Source of the DNA: Stentor roeselii
Taxonomy: Eukaryota; Ciliophora; Heterotrichea; Heterotrichida; Stentoridae
NCBI GenBank assembly: GCA_006503475.1
Contig: RSEH01000112.1
Span: 82,301-146,300, forward strand
Length of the DNA stretch: 64,000 nucleotides
Direction of reading: 5' to 3'
A model generated the notes under the pieces. That model saw only the letters and a list, made by a program, of their open reading frames with translations, did no database searches and was not told where the DNA came from. The translations under genes were made by a program, and so were the position numbers. Below are positions 29,846 to 39,036 of this stretch, in pieces. The number at the start of each line of letters is the position of its first letter. Position 1 is the first letter of the stretch.

Positions 29846-31027
29846 ATGAACATAAAAATGCAAGAAGATCAAATCATTAACACCCGATACAAAATCCTTT
29901 CAGAGCTCGGCAAAGGTGGGTTCGGCCAGGTGTACAAGGTGCAAGACCTACAAAAACAATCAGAATACGCTTTAAAAATAGACCTTACTCATCAAGGTTC
30001 AGTTTTACAAGAAGTGAAAGTTCTTCAAGATCTGCAAGGCGGTGAAGGAATCTCAAAACTTTATGACAACGGAAAATTCAACAATCGAGCTTTTATGGTT
30101 CTAGAGTTGCTTGGAGCCAACTTAAGTTCAATGAGGAAGTCTTTAAATGGGTTTAGTTTAAATACAGTAGTGCTGATTTTATTTGAAACACTCGAAAGAA
30201 TCAGGTTTGTTCATTCAAAAGGATATATTCATAGAGATGTTAAACCTCAGCAGTTCCTGATTGGTCCTAAGGATGTTATTTACTTGGTCGACTTTGGAAT
30301 CTCTAAAAAGTTCATGATTGATGGACATCATATTGCCTTTCAATCTCAATGTGAAAGAGCTGGAAGCTCTTCTTATGCAAGTATCAACTCGCATATTGGA
30401 ATTAGATTGAGTAGGAGAGATGATTTGGAAAGTTGGGTTTATATGGCAGTTTACTTGATACAGGGTTATCTTCCTTGGCAACAAGGCAAGACTTTAAACA
30501 ACAACCGAAAATGGCAAACAGTCTTCACTCTAAAAAGATCGACTCCAGATGAAGACCTTTTCTGTAAGTGTCCTAAGCAGTTTCACTCAATATTGAACTA
30601 TATCAGGACCGTGAAATTCGAAGAAAAGCCAAACTACCAGTACCTAAAAGACCTCCTAACAACCATCAACACCGAGTTTTCACTTCAATGCAGGAACTTC
30701 GACTGGGTGATGTTAGAAAGACACCAACTCGAATTAGAAAAACGGAAAAAAGAAGCAAACAAAAGAAAAACCTCCAAGAAGCGAGTCAGAAACAACCGAA
30801 GAAACCAGACCATGAACAACATGGTCAGTATAAATCACTTCGGCGGAGCTGACACCAAGTCCTTCTTGCAAATTCCTGTAGGTTTAAGTAGAACAGCTTC
30901 TAGAAACAGTCAGGACCTCGACAGTTCTGACTGTGAAACTATTAAAAACACATTCCCCGAGTTCAATAATCGAGAAAAAGTCTTCCAAAAGTTAAAAGCC
31001 TTTCGAGCAGGTTTAACCTATAAATAA
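29846..31027 (+). CDS. CK1-family protein kinase with altered catalytic loop (393 aa)
   Basis: Kinase domain at about 15-290: glycine loop GKGGFGQVY, ALK (K44), HRDVKPQQF catalytic loop, VDFGISKK activation-loop start, and the CK1 signature region 'GSSSYASINSHIGIRLSRRDDLESWVYM'. CK1 normally has RDIKPDNF; here the Mg-binding Asn is replaced by Gln (KPQQF), so activity may be weak or lost. The C-terminus is basic (about 300-325, KRKKEANKRKTSKKRVRNN). Two Met codons (residues 1 and 5) are possible starts. Tail-to-tail with the next gene: 2 nt separate the stop codons. Confidence 0.88.
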   Translation: MNIKMQEDQIINTRYKILSELGKGGFGQVYKVQDLQKQSEYALKIDLTHQGSVLQEVKVLQDLQGGEGISKLYDNGKFNNRAFMVLELLGANLSSMRKSLNGFSLNTVVLILFETLERIRFVHSKGYIHRDVKPQQFLIGPKDVIYLVDFGISKKFMIDGHHIAFQSQCERAGSSSYASINSHIGIRLSRRDDLESWVYMAVYLIQGYLPWQQGKTLNNNRKWQTVFTLKRSTPDEDLFCKCPKQFHSILNYIRTVKFEEKPNYQYLKDLLTTINTEFSLQCRNFDWVMLERHQLELEKRKKEANKRKTSKKRVRNNRRNQTMNNMVSINHFGGADTKSFLQIPVGLSRTASRNSQDLDSSDCETIKNTFPEFNNREKVFQKLKAFRAGLTYK

Positions 31028-31029
31028 AC

Positions 31030-31452
31030 TTAATACTTTTTATCTTTATTTTCACCTGGGGTCCAAGTTTTCGGCTCGAATTCTTTTTTCTTTTTAAAAG
31101 AGGTCACTTTTTTCATAGCCTCTCGAAATTTTGCCATAGTTTGTTCATCCTTCTCGTCAAAATGCTGCCCAATTTCTTTTCTTTTCATATAATCTGCATA
31201 ACTAGAGCCTATTTCCTGACTTGAAGGAGGAGTAGTGCTTCTGCCATTCAACCAACTGACCCAGACAGGGTCCATCAATGGTCTATGAATGCCTTCTTTA
31301 TAAACAACTTCTCTTTTCACTGGAAAGTTTTCAGAGTCATATATTTGATAGTACTTATTTCCATACATGTCTTCTCCCACCTCGTCTTTGTTCGAGTATC
31401 GGTTTCGATAGCGAGTCAGAAGGTTTTTAATGATCCCGAAGTTTCGAAGCAT
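31030..31452 (-). CDS. NDUFA12/NDUFAF2-family protein of mitochondrial complex I (140 aa)
   Basis: The family motif is present: VGEDMYGNKYYQIYD (compare GTDxxGNxYYE), then RREVVYK (REVVYKEGIHRPLMD here) and DPVWVSWLNGRSTTPP, matching the 'xxPPEWHxWLxxxxxxPPT' block. NDUFA12 is a peripheral-arm subunit, NDUFAF2 its assembly-stage counterpart. This protein has a charged tail (KKKKEFEPKTWTPGENKDKKY) more like NDUFAF2, so I do not choose. The N-terminus MLRNFGIIKNLLTRYRNRY is a plausible mitochondrial presequence. The ATG lies 23 nt after the aquaporin stop. Confidence 0.75.
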   Translation of the reverse strand: MLRNFGIIKNLLTRYRNRYSNKDEVGEDMYGNKYYQIYDSENFPVKREVVYKEGIHRPLMDPVWVSWLNGRSTTPPSSQEIGSSYADYMKRKEIGQHFDEKDEQTMAKFREAMKKVTSFKKKKEFEPKTWTPGENKDKKY

Positions 31453-31475
31453 TTTTATTAGACTAAAGCTAAAGA

Positions 31476-32183
31476 TTAAGTCGCAATTCTTCCTTCAAGG
31501 CTCTTGGTTCTTGTTGGGTCGATGTCCTCGTCTTCGATTTTGATGAAGATCACTGCAACTGCACTGCCGATCAAAGAGCCTAAGAATGGCGCGATCACGT
31601 AAATCCAAGTGTTTGAGAAGTGGCTACCGTCTTTCAAGTAGTGGATGAAGTTTAGACCGAAACCTACTGCCGGGTTGAAACAGGCTAAGGTTATTCTACG
31701 GACTGCTAAGTTTCCGGTCAGGTATGCTGCTGATATCGCAATTCCGGACAGAAGGAGACTTTCGGTTACTCTTTTCACTGTCAGACATGTTGCACAGATC
31801 ACTGCTGTGTAAATCACTTCCGCGAAGAAACCTTCTGTGTTGTTGTATTTTCCGCTGATGTTGTAGTAAAATGGGTGATGAGTGGTCGCCCAAGCTAGCA
31901 AAGCTCCTAAGATAGCCCCAGCAATTTGAGCAATTAAATTATAAATAAACTGGAAAGCTTCTTCAATTTGAAAGTTTCCATGAAAAACTCTCCGAATTAA
32001 CATCGCCAAGGTGACTGCAGGGTTAAACTGCGGAGTGGAAATATATCCTGTGAAAGCCATGGCTAAGTACATTCCTCCTGCAACTGCGAATGGTTCTGAT
32101 TGACTTGTAGAGACTGCATATGCATAGATCATAGTTCCTAGAAATTCAGCAAAAGTAACAATTGGGTTTGGACCGATCGCCAT
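31476..32183 (-). CDS. Aquaporin/MIP-family channel (235 aa)
   Basis: Six transmembrane helices with two half-helices carrying NPA motifs: QFNPAVTLAML (about residue 53-63) and ACFNPAVGFGLNF (about 165-180). The Arg of the selectivity filter, usually just after the second NPA (NPAR), is replaced by V/G (NPAVGFG), and the first aromatic position is also not classical, which suggests a wider pore or a non-water substrate. N- and C-termini are short and cytosolic. The start ATG opens MAIGPNPIVTFAEFLGT, and TAATCT-like AT sequence precedes it. The stop is TAA. Confidence 0.9.
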   Translation of the reverse strand: MAIGPNPIVTFAEFLGTMIYAYAVSTSQSEPFAVAGGMYLAMAFTGYISTPQFNPAVTLAMLIRRVFHGNFQIEEAFQFIYNLIAQIAGAILGALLAWATTHHPFYYNISGKYNNTEGFFAEVIYTAVICATCLTVKRVTESLLLSGIAISAAYLTGNLAVRRITLACFNPAVGFGLNFIHYLKDGSHFSNTWIYVIAPFLGSLIGSAVAVIFIKIEDEDIDPTRTKSLEGRIAT

Positions 32184-32556
32184 TAAGATTATTTGATTAA
32201 CTTTATTTAAAGTAATTGAAATTTAAAGGTGTTTAATACTTGGATCAATGTAAAAGAGGTGAATTTGGAGAACATTTGAATGAAATTATTTGAAGAAAGA
32301 CTGGAAGAGTGCAATAAAGAATTTAAGGGCTCTAGAAATATGAGAGTAAATTAAGATATAAATGATTTAGATGGAATGCTAGTCATTTTAATTAAAAGTA
32401 TAAGATTTTAATTCATTTTTCAACTTCGCTGAAAGATGTTAAAATAATTGAAATAATTCATTCTTAATCAAATAACCCAAATTTTTCAACACCTTTCATC
32501 TGCTACTAATAAAAAATTCATCCTTCCCAAAACTTCAACAATCAAAACTTAATTAA
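32184..32556. other. Intergenic, nothing recognised
   Basis: About 370 nt, AT-rich, upstream of the aquaporin and downstream of the TBC gene. Confidence 0.5.
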
Positions 32557-33798
32557 TTACAATGACTCCCAATCATTTTCAGTAACTAAATTATTCAAAA
32601 CATCTTCGGCATTAAAACTATCATCGAAGTTGTTTTTCTCTAAATTTTCTCCGGAATTGACCAGAAACGGGTTGATGACCTGCCAATGTCCAGTGCTATG
32701 ATACCCTCGATTTTTCGATATAAGCAAAGGAGGTTCTTCAACAACAGTCTGAACAGTGACTTTCGGAGAATTCGCTTCAGACTGACTTTCCTCCACAAGC
32801 TGTTCCACTCTCGTAACAGGACAAGGAAGACTTTTGCTTTCCCTTTCAAAGTTGCATTGATTTTGAAGCAATTTAAACGCTCTAGCTTTTTTAAGTAAAA
32901 CTTGTGGACCACAAGAGAGAAAATTTCCAGAAAAGAACTCAACTACCTGATAAGTATTCATCTTCAAGAGTTTTTCTTCACTAGTCTTCAAAACCGCAAG
33001 AGCAATTTTATAAACCGATTCAAATCCTTCAAGAACAATCAAGTCCCACATGAAAACCACGACATTTACAGGAAAACTCACTGTAAACATCGTCAAAAAC
33101 CACTTCAAAAGCCACAAGTCCTCTAAAACATCCTGTTCTCTAAAGTGCCAGTAAAGTTTATTTAGTTTCTGTTCAAAAATCTTATCAAAAATCCACAAAT
33201 GTCTTTTAAGTCCAGTCATATCTTCTTGAAAGACTTCAGAAAGTTGAAATTTCTTATAAATCGTCTCTAAAAACGCGAAAACCTCTGCTTCACGTCCTCC
33301 TGAAACCAGCAGAAAAAAGCCTACCAAGAAGTTCATTCCTTGACAATACCCGACTTTTGGGTTCTTAAAGGCAAATTTTTCCAGAATTCTTTTTAAAGCA
33401 TTTTGCCCGTGATGGCCAAAAAGGGCTGAATCGAAGTAAGGATGATTGGGGAAGGTCCTATCGATGTCTTTGCAGATTTGATAGGAAAATTCACTGTTTC
33501 TTGAGAGGTTCTGATATTCAAGAGGGTCGACCATGACTTTCATCTTGACTTTCCAAGCTTCCCAGCGAAAGGGCTGAGGGAAGCCTTTATGGAACTTATT
33601 TTCTTTCATGTTTTCTAAGATCTTGAAGATAGACCTGTGCTTGTTCCAAACGCTTTCCCATCGAATTCGAGTTCTTTTTTCAGTTTCATTCGGCAAATAG
33701 AGAAACTTGCCGATTTTCGATGATTTCTCGTTTGGAGGTGAAAAGTCTTTTAATTGACTCAGTTTCAGGCCCACTTCTTTACATGGTGAGCAGCCCAT
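32557..33798 (-). CDS. TBC-domain Rab GTPase-activating protein (413 aa)
   Basis: The TBC domain (about 70-300) begins HKGFPQPFRWEAWKVKM. It carries both catalytic fingers: ICKDIDRTFPNHPYF (IxxDxxR, arginine finger) and GYCQGMNFLVGFFLLV (YxQ, glutamine finger). Later helices include DLWLLKWFLTMFTVSFP and VFMWDLIVLEGFES. The N-terminus MGCSPCKE is a potential N-myristoylation/palmitoylation signal (Gly2, Cys3), so the protein may be membrane-anchored. The C-terminus (about 330-413) is low complexity and acidic. The ATG lies 31 nt after the DDX52 stop. The stop is TAA. Confidence 0.9.
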   Translation of the reverse strand: MGCSPCKEVGLKLSQLKDFSPPNEKSSKIGKFLYLPNETEKRTRIRWESVWNKHRSIFKILENMKENKFHKGFPQPFRWEAWKVKMKVMVDPLEYQNLSRNSEFSYQICKDIDRTFPNHPYFDSALFGHHGQNALKRILEKFAFKNPKVGYCQGMNFLVGFFLLVSGGREAEVFAFLETIYKKFQLSEVFQEDMTGLKRHLWIFDKIFEQKLNKLYWHFREQDVLEDLWLLKWFLTMFTVSFPVNVVVFMWDLIVLEGFESVYKIALAVLKTSEEKLLKMNTYQVVEFFSGNFLSCGPQVLLKKARAFKLLQNQCNFERESKSLPCPVTRVEQLVEESQSEANSPKVTVQTVVEEPPLLISKNRGYHSTGHWQVINPFLVNSGENLEKNNFDDSFNAEDVLNNLVTENDWESL

Positions 33799-33829
33799 TT
33801 ATTATTTACCTTTATTATTGTAGAGAGAC

Positions 33830-35272
33830 TTAGTGGCTTTCATTCAACGTTTTTTCTTTCTTGTGCTTCAGGTACTTTCGAAAGCTTCTTGACAGTCGAT
33901 GACTTAAGGAAATGTTTTCTCTTCTAATCGGTTTTTTTTCGAGTTTCTTTTTAAGTGACTTGTTCGGGTTTTTCAATTTTAGCATCCAGTCAGGGACAGT
34001 CATTCCTGACTTTTTCATGACGTTGGCAACCATTTTGATGTAAGGAGCGTCTTCTAGGGTGTAGAGAGTTACGGCTTTCGCTTGCTCGCCGGCCCTGCCG
34101 GCTCGGCCTATTCTATGAATGTAACTGACGATTGTTTGGGGGAAGTCGTAGTTGATGACAAGTTTAACACCTAAAAAATCGATGCCGCGGGAAAGAAGGT
34201 CTGTGCAGATCAACACCCAGACTGAACCTGTTCTGAAGTTTTGGACAATCGCCGAACGTTGACGGTCGTCGAGACCTGAATGCATCGCTGAGACGTTTTT
34301 TATGAACTTTTTCATTTCTTCTGATAGTTGAATTGCTCGGTCTTTACTTTGGACGAAGATTAATACTGGAGGAGTCATTTTACCTTCTTGAACCATTTGC
34401 TTTAAAGCGAATATTTTACCGGATTCGTTTGTGGAGAAGAGAAGTTCTTGGGTTACTGTTGTTACTGTCGCGTTTTGAAGACCGACTGAGATTTTTACTG
34501 GGTCAATCAGCATAGAATAAGCAAGAATCTCAACCGAAGAATTCATAGTCGCAGAGAACATCCACTTAGTACACGCCGGATTAATCTTCTTTAAAATACA
34601 ATCAACCTGTTCCATATACCCCAATTCAAAAAGTTGATCAGCTTCATCCAAAACAACAAACTTCACGTCTTCCAAAACCTGCTGATCAAAAAGATGAACC
34701 ATAAGCAAAGGAGTACAAATTAAAACATCCACCTGGTTCCTTATTTCATTCGAATTCCTTCCTTTCTTACTCAATAATTCCACGGCAAGTCCAGTGCCTT
34801 CAGACAAAACAAGAACCTCTTTAAACAGCTGCCGAGCAAGTTCTTTGGTCGGAGCGACAACGACAGCTTTAAGTCCTTTAAAAGTCTCAGAATTCGTTAA
34901 AATCGTGATAAGCGGCAAGACAAACGACAAGGTCTTCCCTGAGCCAGTCGGCGCAATTCCGATGACATCACGACGAGCGAGCATGACAGGGAATCCTTGC
35001 ATTTGAATGGCAGTCAAGTTCTCATAAAGTGAGCGAAGAGTCCTCTGCACAGTCTCAGGCACGACGTGTTTGTTGAAGACCTCTGCCCAGCTGGCCATAG
35101 GTTCAGGCACATCACTGCCAGTGACAAAAATCGAAAACTCTTTCCGAATATTCGAAGTCGTCGGCGGGGTAATTTTCGCTTGTTTTTTCAATGGTGAGAA
35201 TAGTTCGAAGTCCCTGGAAAACCTTTTTCGATCAAAAGAAACTCCGTCTTTCAAGATCGAAAAAGAATCCAT
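33830..35272 (-). CDS. DDX52: DEAD-box RNA helicase, DDX52/ROK1-like (480 aa)
   Basis: ROK1/DDX52 acts in small ribosomal subunit maturation. Visible motifs: the family start PMASWAEVFNKHVVPE, IQMQGFPVMLARRDVIGIAPT then GSGKT (motif I), PTKELARQ (Ia), CTPLLMVHL (Ib), VLDEADQLF (II), SATMN (III), FVQSKDRAIQL (IV), LLSRGIDF and VINYDFP (V), YIHRIGRAGRAG (VI). The stretch VWVLICTDLLSRGIDFLGVK and the following VINYDFPQTIVSYI match DDX52 particularly well. It ends in a basic tail. Divergent from the chorein-type gene with 8 nt between start codons. The stop is TAA. Confidence 0.9.
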   Translation of the reverse strand: MDSFSILKDGVSFDRKRFSRDFELFSPLKKQAKITPPTTSNIRKEFSIFVTGSDVPEPMASWAEVFNKHVVPETVQRTLRSLYENLTAIQMQGFPVMLARRDVIGIAPTGSGKTLSFVLPLITILTNSETFKGLKAVVVAPTKELARQLFKEVLVLSEGTGLAVELLSKKGRNSNEIRNQVDVLICTPLLMVHLFDQQVLEDVKFVVLDEADQLFELGYMEQVDCILKKINPACTKWMFSATMNSSVEILAYSMLIDPVKISVGLQNATVTTVTQELLFSTNESGKIFALKQMVQEGKMTPPVLIFVQSKDRAIQLSEEMKKFIKNVSAMHSGLDDRQRSAIVQNFRTGSVWVLICTDLLSRGIDFLGVKLVINYDFPQTIVSYIHRIGRAGRAGEQAKAVTLYTLEDAPYIKMVANVMKKSGMTVPDWMLKLKNPNKSLKKKLEKKPIRRENISLSHRLSRSFRKYLKHKKEKTLNESH

Positions 35273-35280
35273 TATAAACC
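35273..35280. promoter_or_regulatory. 8-nt spacer between divergent start codons
   Basis: TATAAACC is all that separates the ATG of DDX52 (minus) from the ATG of the chorein-type gene (plus). A TATAA-like element reads in both directions (TTTATAATG on the minus strand, TATAAACCATG on the plus strand). Confidence 0.7.
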
Positions 35281-38200
35281 ATGTCGTTTACTAGTCCTAT
35301 TGAAGAACTTGTTAACTATATCATCAGCCACATTCATGAAGGCCTTTTGATGAATAAACTTGACAGGCAACAACTGAAGGCGAACATATCAGAAGGAGTT
35401 TATATTTTACAAGATGTTGAATTTAACTCAAAGTCAATCAATCAGAGCTTGCCTTATTCTTCAGTCCATCTTCATTCTGCACGCACGGCAAGGATGAACT
35501 TGACCCTGCCGCCTTTGATGAAACTATTGGAAAGTCCTGTTAAAATTCGTTTGACAGAACTGGAAATTAACCTTATCAGTGCCAAACATTCAGGAGATTC
35601 GGTTTTTCTTCAAGAAGCTGTTCAACTCACGAAATCTGATGAAACTCCAGGGCTTAATGTCATGACCAAGTCAATTGGGAAGTTCCTTTCAAGTATCAAC
35701 ATTGAAGTCGTTTTTTTGTCAATTAATCTGCTGTCAGAACATCATTCACTTTGTGTAAAAATCCCAAAACTCACCTTTTCTGATAAAAATCAGTCAAAGT
35801 TCTTTAAAATTGAAGGATTTTCTGTATTTTTAGATAAAAATCAGCAGATTTTACAAGTTGATCAAGTTGTTGAAGGACAGGTTAAGTTAAACAGTTCGCA
35901 ATTTGAGATATTTTTAGAGATTTCTAAAGTGCTTGTTTGTTTTTCTTATCAGCAGGTCGCTTGTCTGGCGCAGATACTTGCAGGACTTGAAGTAACTGAT
36001 AAAATCGACTTGAATATGCCGGGATTCACTGCGACGATGGATGAAATTGCGAAGAGAATAGATTTAGGAGGACTTCGAGAGCAAAAAAGAACTATTTCTT
36101 TGAAAAAAGTTGATTTTTTAATTACTCGTGAAAGAGTTGATAAGGTTTTTGTGGATTACGATGAAAGTCTTCATCAAGAACTTGGTTTCAGTCACTTTCA
36201 CTTGAAACTCACGGAGTTCAGCACAAGCTTTGAACAGGCTTCAGTTAAAAGTATCAAGTTGAAGTTTTTTTCATTTGTTGAAAGCTTTCAGGAGAATTTG
36301 TTCAAATCAGCTGTTGACCAGTTCCACCCTGAGTTTTTTAATGAAACAACAGCGATCAGTGAAGGACCTTTAGCGAAAAAGACTGTCTTTCAACTGGGTC
36401 CTGAAGGTGCGCAAGTCTTTTTCAAAGAAGAAACCTTTAAAATCACGATTTTTTCTGTTAAAGTTAATTTAAACGCACAGATCTGCAGAGACTTGGAGAC
36501 TCTTCTTCAACAACTTGTCACTAAACCACAAGCTGGTACTTCTCAGCAATACTTTCTAGTATCTGCAAATGAAATTTCTCTTAATTACGTGCAGGAACTG
36601 ACAGAAACCTGGGAAAAACGTAAAAACCTATCATTTCTAGTCATTTTCAATGATTTCTCAATGAACGGCAGTGAACGACTTGAAATTTCAATCAGAAAAA
36701 TTTATGGAAACCTGAAAAAACTTTCAGAAAATTTTAAAATTTTTGAAAGTGAAAATTTGGTCTTTGAAACGATGACTCGAAAGTTCCAGTCTTCAGAAGC
36801 ACCTCGACAGAAGAAGTACTCGGCTTACTTCGAGCAGGGGCAGGGCTACATCACTATAGCCAATAAAAAAACACGAGAAAAAAAAGAAAAAGTTAAAGTT
36901 TTCATTGAAAATCCTCAAAAAAACCTTTTCGAAAACGAGAAAATTTCTCGATTTTCCTGTAGTCGACTCGAGTTATTCCTGACAACTGCATTTTTCAACA
37001 TTTTCCCTAAAATCGAATTCCCAGTATTTTCCCAAAGCGAATCAACGACAAGCAGCAGGTTTCTCTTCAACATTCATGAAATTTCAGCAAATATTTTAAC
37101 CTTCAAAGCAAATCTTCAGAATTTTGAAGGAAAGTCAACAAATGATTCAACTTTTATAACTTTTCAAGATTTTTCTTTGAAATCTTCTTCGAACTTCTGG
37201 ATTCGCAGTGCGGAAAGCATGGTGATTTTAAAAATATCGAAAAATTCATTAAAACTTGAAGTGCCTCAGCTGATAATTGACTCTCGCATCACAAAAGAGC
37301 TTTTTTCACTTCAAGTTGAGTCAAGTGAAGGCCGCGGCAGCGGTAAACAATTAAAGCTAGTGATTCACAAGACAGTTATTTTAATGTCCGGCAATAAATC
37401 ACATTCCGCAGTCGTTTTTGACTCTTCCGAGATTTTATTTTTCAGTGATTTTTGTTGGAAGGTCTTAGTTGGGGCTTTTAAAGTGCTTTACTCAGATGAG
37501 CCTTTAAAGGTTTCATATGAAAACGCGAGTTGTGTGGAAGAAGATAATAAATTCTGTGTCTTGCTTCTTGGGTCTAGTCTGGAAGTGGAAGTGTCGAAGA
37601 AGGTTGACTGTCAGGTGAAGAACTGTGAATTGATCACTGACGTGTTTTATAGAACTTGTGGGCAGTTTAAAAAGGAGATAAAAAATGTGGTTTTTAATGT
37701 TGGGACTTTGATTTTTCATATCGCGAAAGACTTTCCTGGTGCTTTGGAAGAAATTATCAGTCAGATACCCACTTGGACCCTTGCCGATGATGAGGATTTG
37801 AACGAGTCGAAGTACTTTGATGCCAGTTCGAGTGCTGACTTTTGCATTCACAGCCATAACCCTGCCCTTGACAAGCAGATGAAAGATGAAAAGTCTTTCG
37901 TCGTTCTTGATGTTTCTAATGTTTTCATTAATCTTTACCCAGACTACGAATTTCCTGGACCAGGACAAGCGAAAAAATCTTGCTTTTATCGAATCACTGC
38001 AAAAATGACAGGTCTCAACTCTTTCTACTCAATTTCTCTTGAAAACTTTCATCAGGTCTTTTTAAACCTCCTTGATTTCCAGGTAATCAACTGCATCCAA
38101 GGCTGTGAAATTAGTAAAAGTTTAACAAAACTTCAAGAAAAGTCAAAAAATTCTAAAATTATTGATTTTTTCTGCTCTTTTGAAGAAATTCTTGGAAAAT

Positions 38201-38775
38201 TCGATAATTTTTCAGTGAATCTCGAATTGACTCCATTAAACCTAGTAATCGATTCGATTTTCCTAGAGTTTTGTTTATCTTTATGTAAAAGTGACTCTCC
38301 TGAGATGATATCCGAAGAAAACTTCACAAAAATCTCAAAATTTCAAATAAAACCAGTGACTTTAAATTTGAATTACTTGCAATCCGTGAATTTTCTAAAC
38401 GTTGAAAATTTTTCAGTGACTTTTCCCTTATTCGAAGGAGAAAACTTTGAAAGTTTCGATGAAGCATTTGAAAAAGCTTGGAGTTCTTGGTTAGAATATC
38501 TAGAAAAGCATAAAGTTTTAACAATTATCGGAAGACTTGCTCCTGTTGTAAGTGTTTCAAACATTGCAGGGGCACTTGTAAATCTAGTAAAAACGCCTTT
38601 CGACTCAAGCAGCGAAACAACAAAGCAAGGTCTCGTCACTCTATTAAAAGTCTTCTCACTTGAAGGAGGAAAGTTAGTCGACGGTCTTCTCGGCGCAGCT
38701 TCGAAATTCTCAAGAAAAAGAACAGTTCAGGACTCTTATTACAGAAGTTTAAAGCGACTGATGAAATATCTGTAG
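35281..38775 (+). CDS. Chorein-type bridge-like lipid-transfer protein, ATG2/VPS13-like (1164 aa)
   Basis: Such proteins form a hydrophobic groove that moves lipids between membranes. The N-terminus fits a chorein motif: EGLLMNKLDRQQLKANISEG, then VYILQDVEFNSKSINQSLPY (inner hydrophobic strand) and LTLPPLMKLLESPVKIRLTE, with beta-strand alternation continuing for the whole length. The pattern of 'IN..L' and the compact size favour ATG2, but VPS13-related proteins cannot be excluded. The C-terminus ends in an amphipathic stretch (LVDGLLGAASKFSRKRTVQD, then a basic tail), a common membrane-binding end. Single exon. The stop is TAG. Confidence 0.7.
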   Translation: MSFTSPIEELVNYIISHIHEGLLMNKLDRQQLKANISEGVYILQDVEFNSKSINQSLPYSSVHLHSARTARMNLTLPPLMKLLESPVKIRLTELEINLISAKHSGDSVFLQEAVQLTKSDETPGLNVMTKSIGKFLSSINIEVVFLSINLLSEHHSLCVKIPKLTFSDKNQSKFFKIEGFSVFLDKNQQILQVDQVVEGQVKLNSSQFEIFLEISKVLVCFSYQQVACLAQILAGLEVTDKIDLNMPGFTATMDEIAKRIDLGGLREQKRTISLKKVDFLITRERVDKVFVDYDESLHQELGFSHFHLKLTEFSTSFEQASVKSIKLKFFSFVESFQENLFKSAVDQFHPEFFNETTAISEGPLAKKTVFQLGPEGAQVFFKEETFKITIFSVKVNLNAQICRDLETLLQQLVTKPQAGTSQQYFLVSANEISLNYVQELTETWEKRKNLSFLVIFNDFSMNGSERLEISIRKIYGNLKKLSENFKIFESENLVFETMTRKFQSSEAPRQKKYSAYFEQGQGYITIANKKTREKKEKVKVFIENPQKNLFENEKISRFSCSRLELFLTTAFFNIFPKIEFPVFSQSESTTSSRFLFNIHEISANILTFKANLQNFEGKSTNDSTFITFQDFSLKSSSNFWIRSAESMVILKISKNSLKLEVPQLIIDSRITKELFSLQVESSEGRGSGKQLKLVIHKTVILMSGNKSHSAVVFDSSEILFFSDFCWKVLVGAFKVLYSDEPLKVSYENASCVEEDNKFCVLLLGSSLEVEVSKKVDCQVKNCELITDVFYRTCGQFKKEIKNVVFNVGTLIFHIAKDFPGALEEIISQIPTWTLADDEDLNESKYFDASSSADFCIHSHNPALDKQMKDEKSFVVLDVSNVFINLYPDYEFPGPGQAKKSCFYRITAKMTGLNSFYSISLENFHQVFLNLLDFQVINCIQGCEISKSLTKLQEKSKNSKIIDFFCSFEEILGKFDNFSVNLELTPLNLVIDSIFLEFCLSLCKSDSPEMISEENFTKISKFQIKPVTLNLNYLQSVNFLNVENFSVTFPLFEGENFESFDEAFEKAWSSWLEYLEKHKVLTIIGRLAPVVSVSNIAGALVNLVKTPFDSSSETTKQGLVTLLKVFSLEGGKLVDGLLGAASKFSRKRTVQDSYYRSLKRLMKYL

Positions 38776-38823
38776 AGTTATAAATACTTCCATTATGAAT
38801 TATTATCAATGCGATAACTAAAC

Positions 38824-38991
38824 TTATTTGAACTTTTTACTTTCCTTCATCCTTCTCAGCTTTCTTTTCCTTTTGTGAGCCTTCAATTTGTTCTTCCATC
38901 GGTAGTAGTTGTGAATCGACGCCATCGGCGCCGCAGTCATCGGAAACGTGCGAGTCATGGCTAAGAGTGAGGTGGCCAGCCTTGCAAACAT
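38824..38991 (-). CDS. Small basic, probably mitochondrial protein (55 aa)
   Basis: The ATG at 38991 follows GTTATAAAT, the usual start context, so the five codons upstream are not part of it. N-terminus MFARLATSLLAMTRTF looks like a mitochondrial targeting helix (basic, no acidic residues). The C-terminal half HNYYRWKNKLKAHKRKRKL is very basic and Lys/Arg-His patterned, as in small mitoribosomal proteins such as mS38, to which I give only a tentative link. It lies between the chorein-type gene and a divergent TTLL gene, 45 nt from the latter's start. The stop is TAA. Confidence 0.6.
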   Translation of the reverse strand: MFARLATSLLAMTRTFPMTAAPMASIHNYYRWKNKLKAHKRKRKLRRMKESKKFK

Positions 38992-39036
38992 ATTTATAAC
39001 ATCCAATCAATATGCAGTGAATTCCATAAATCAAAA

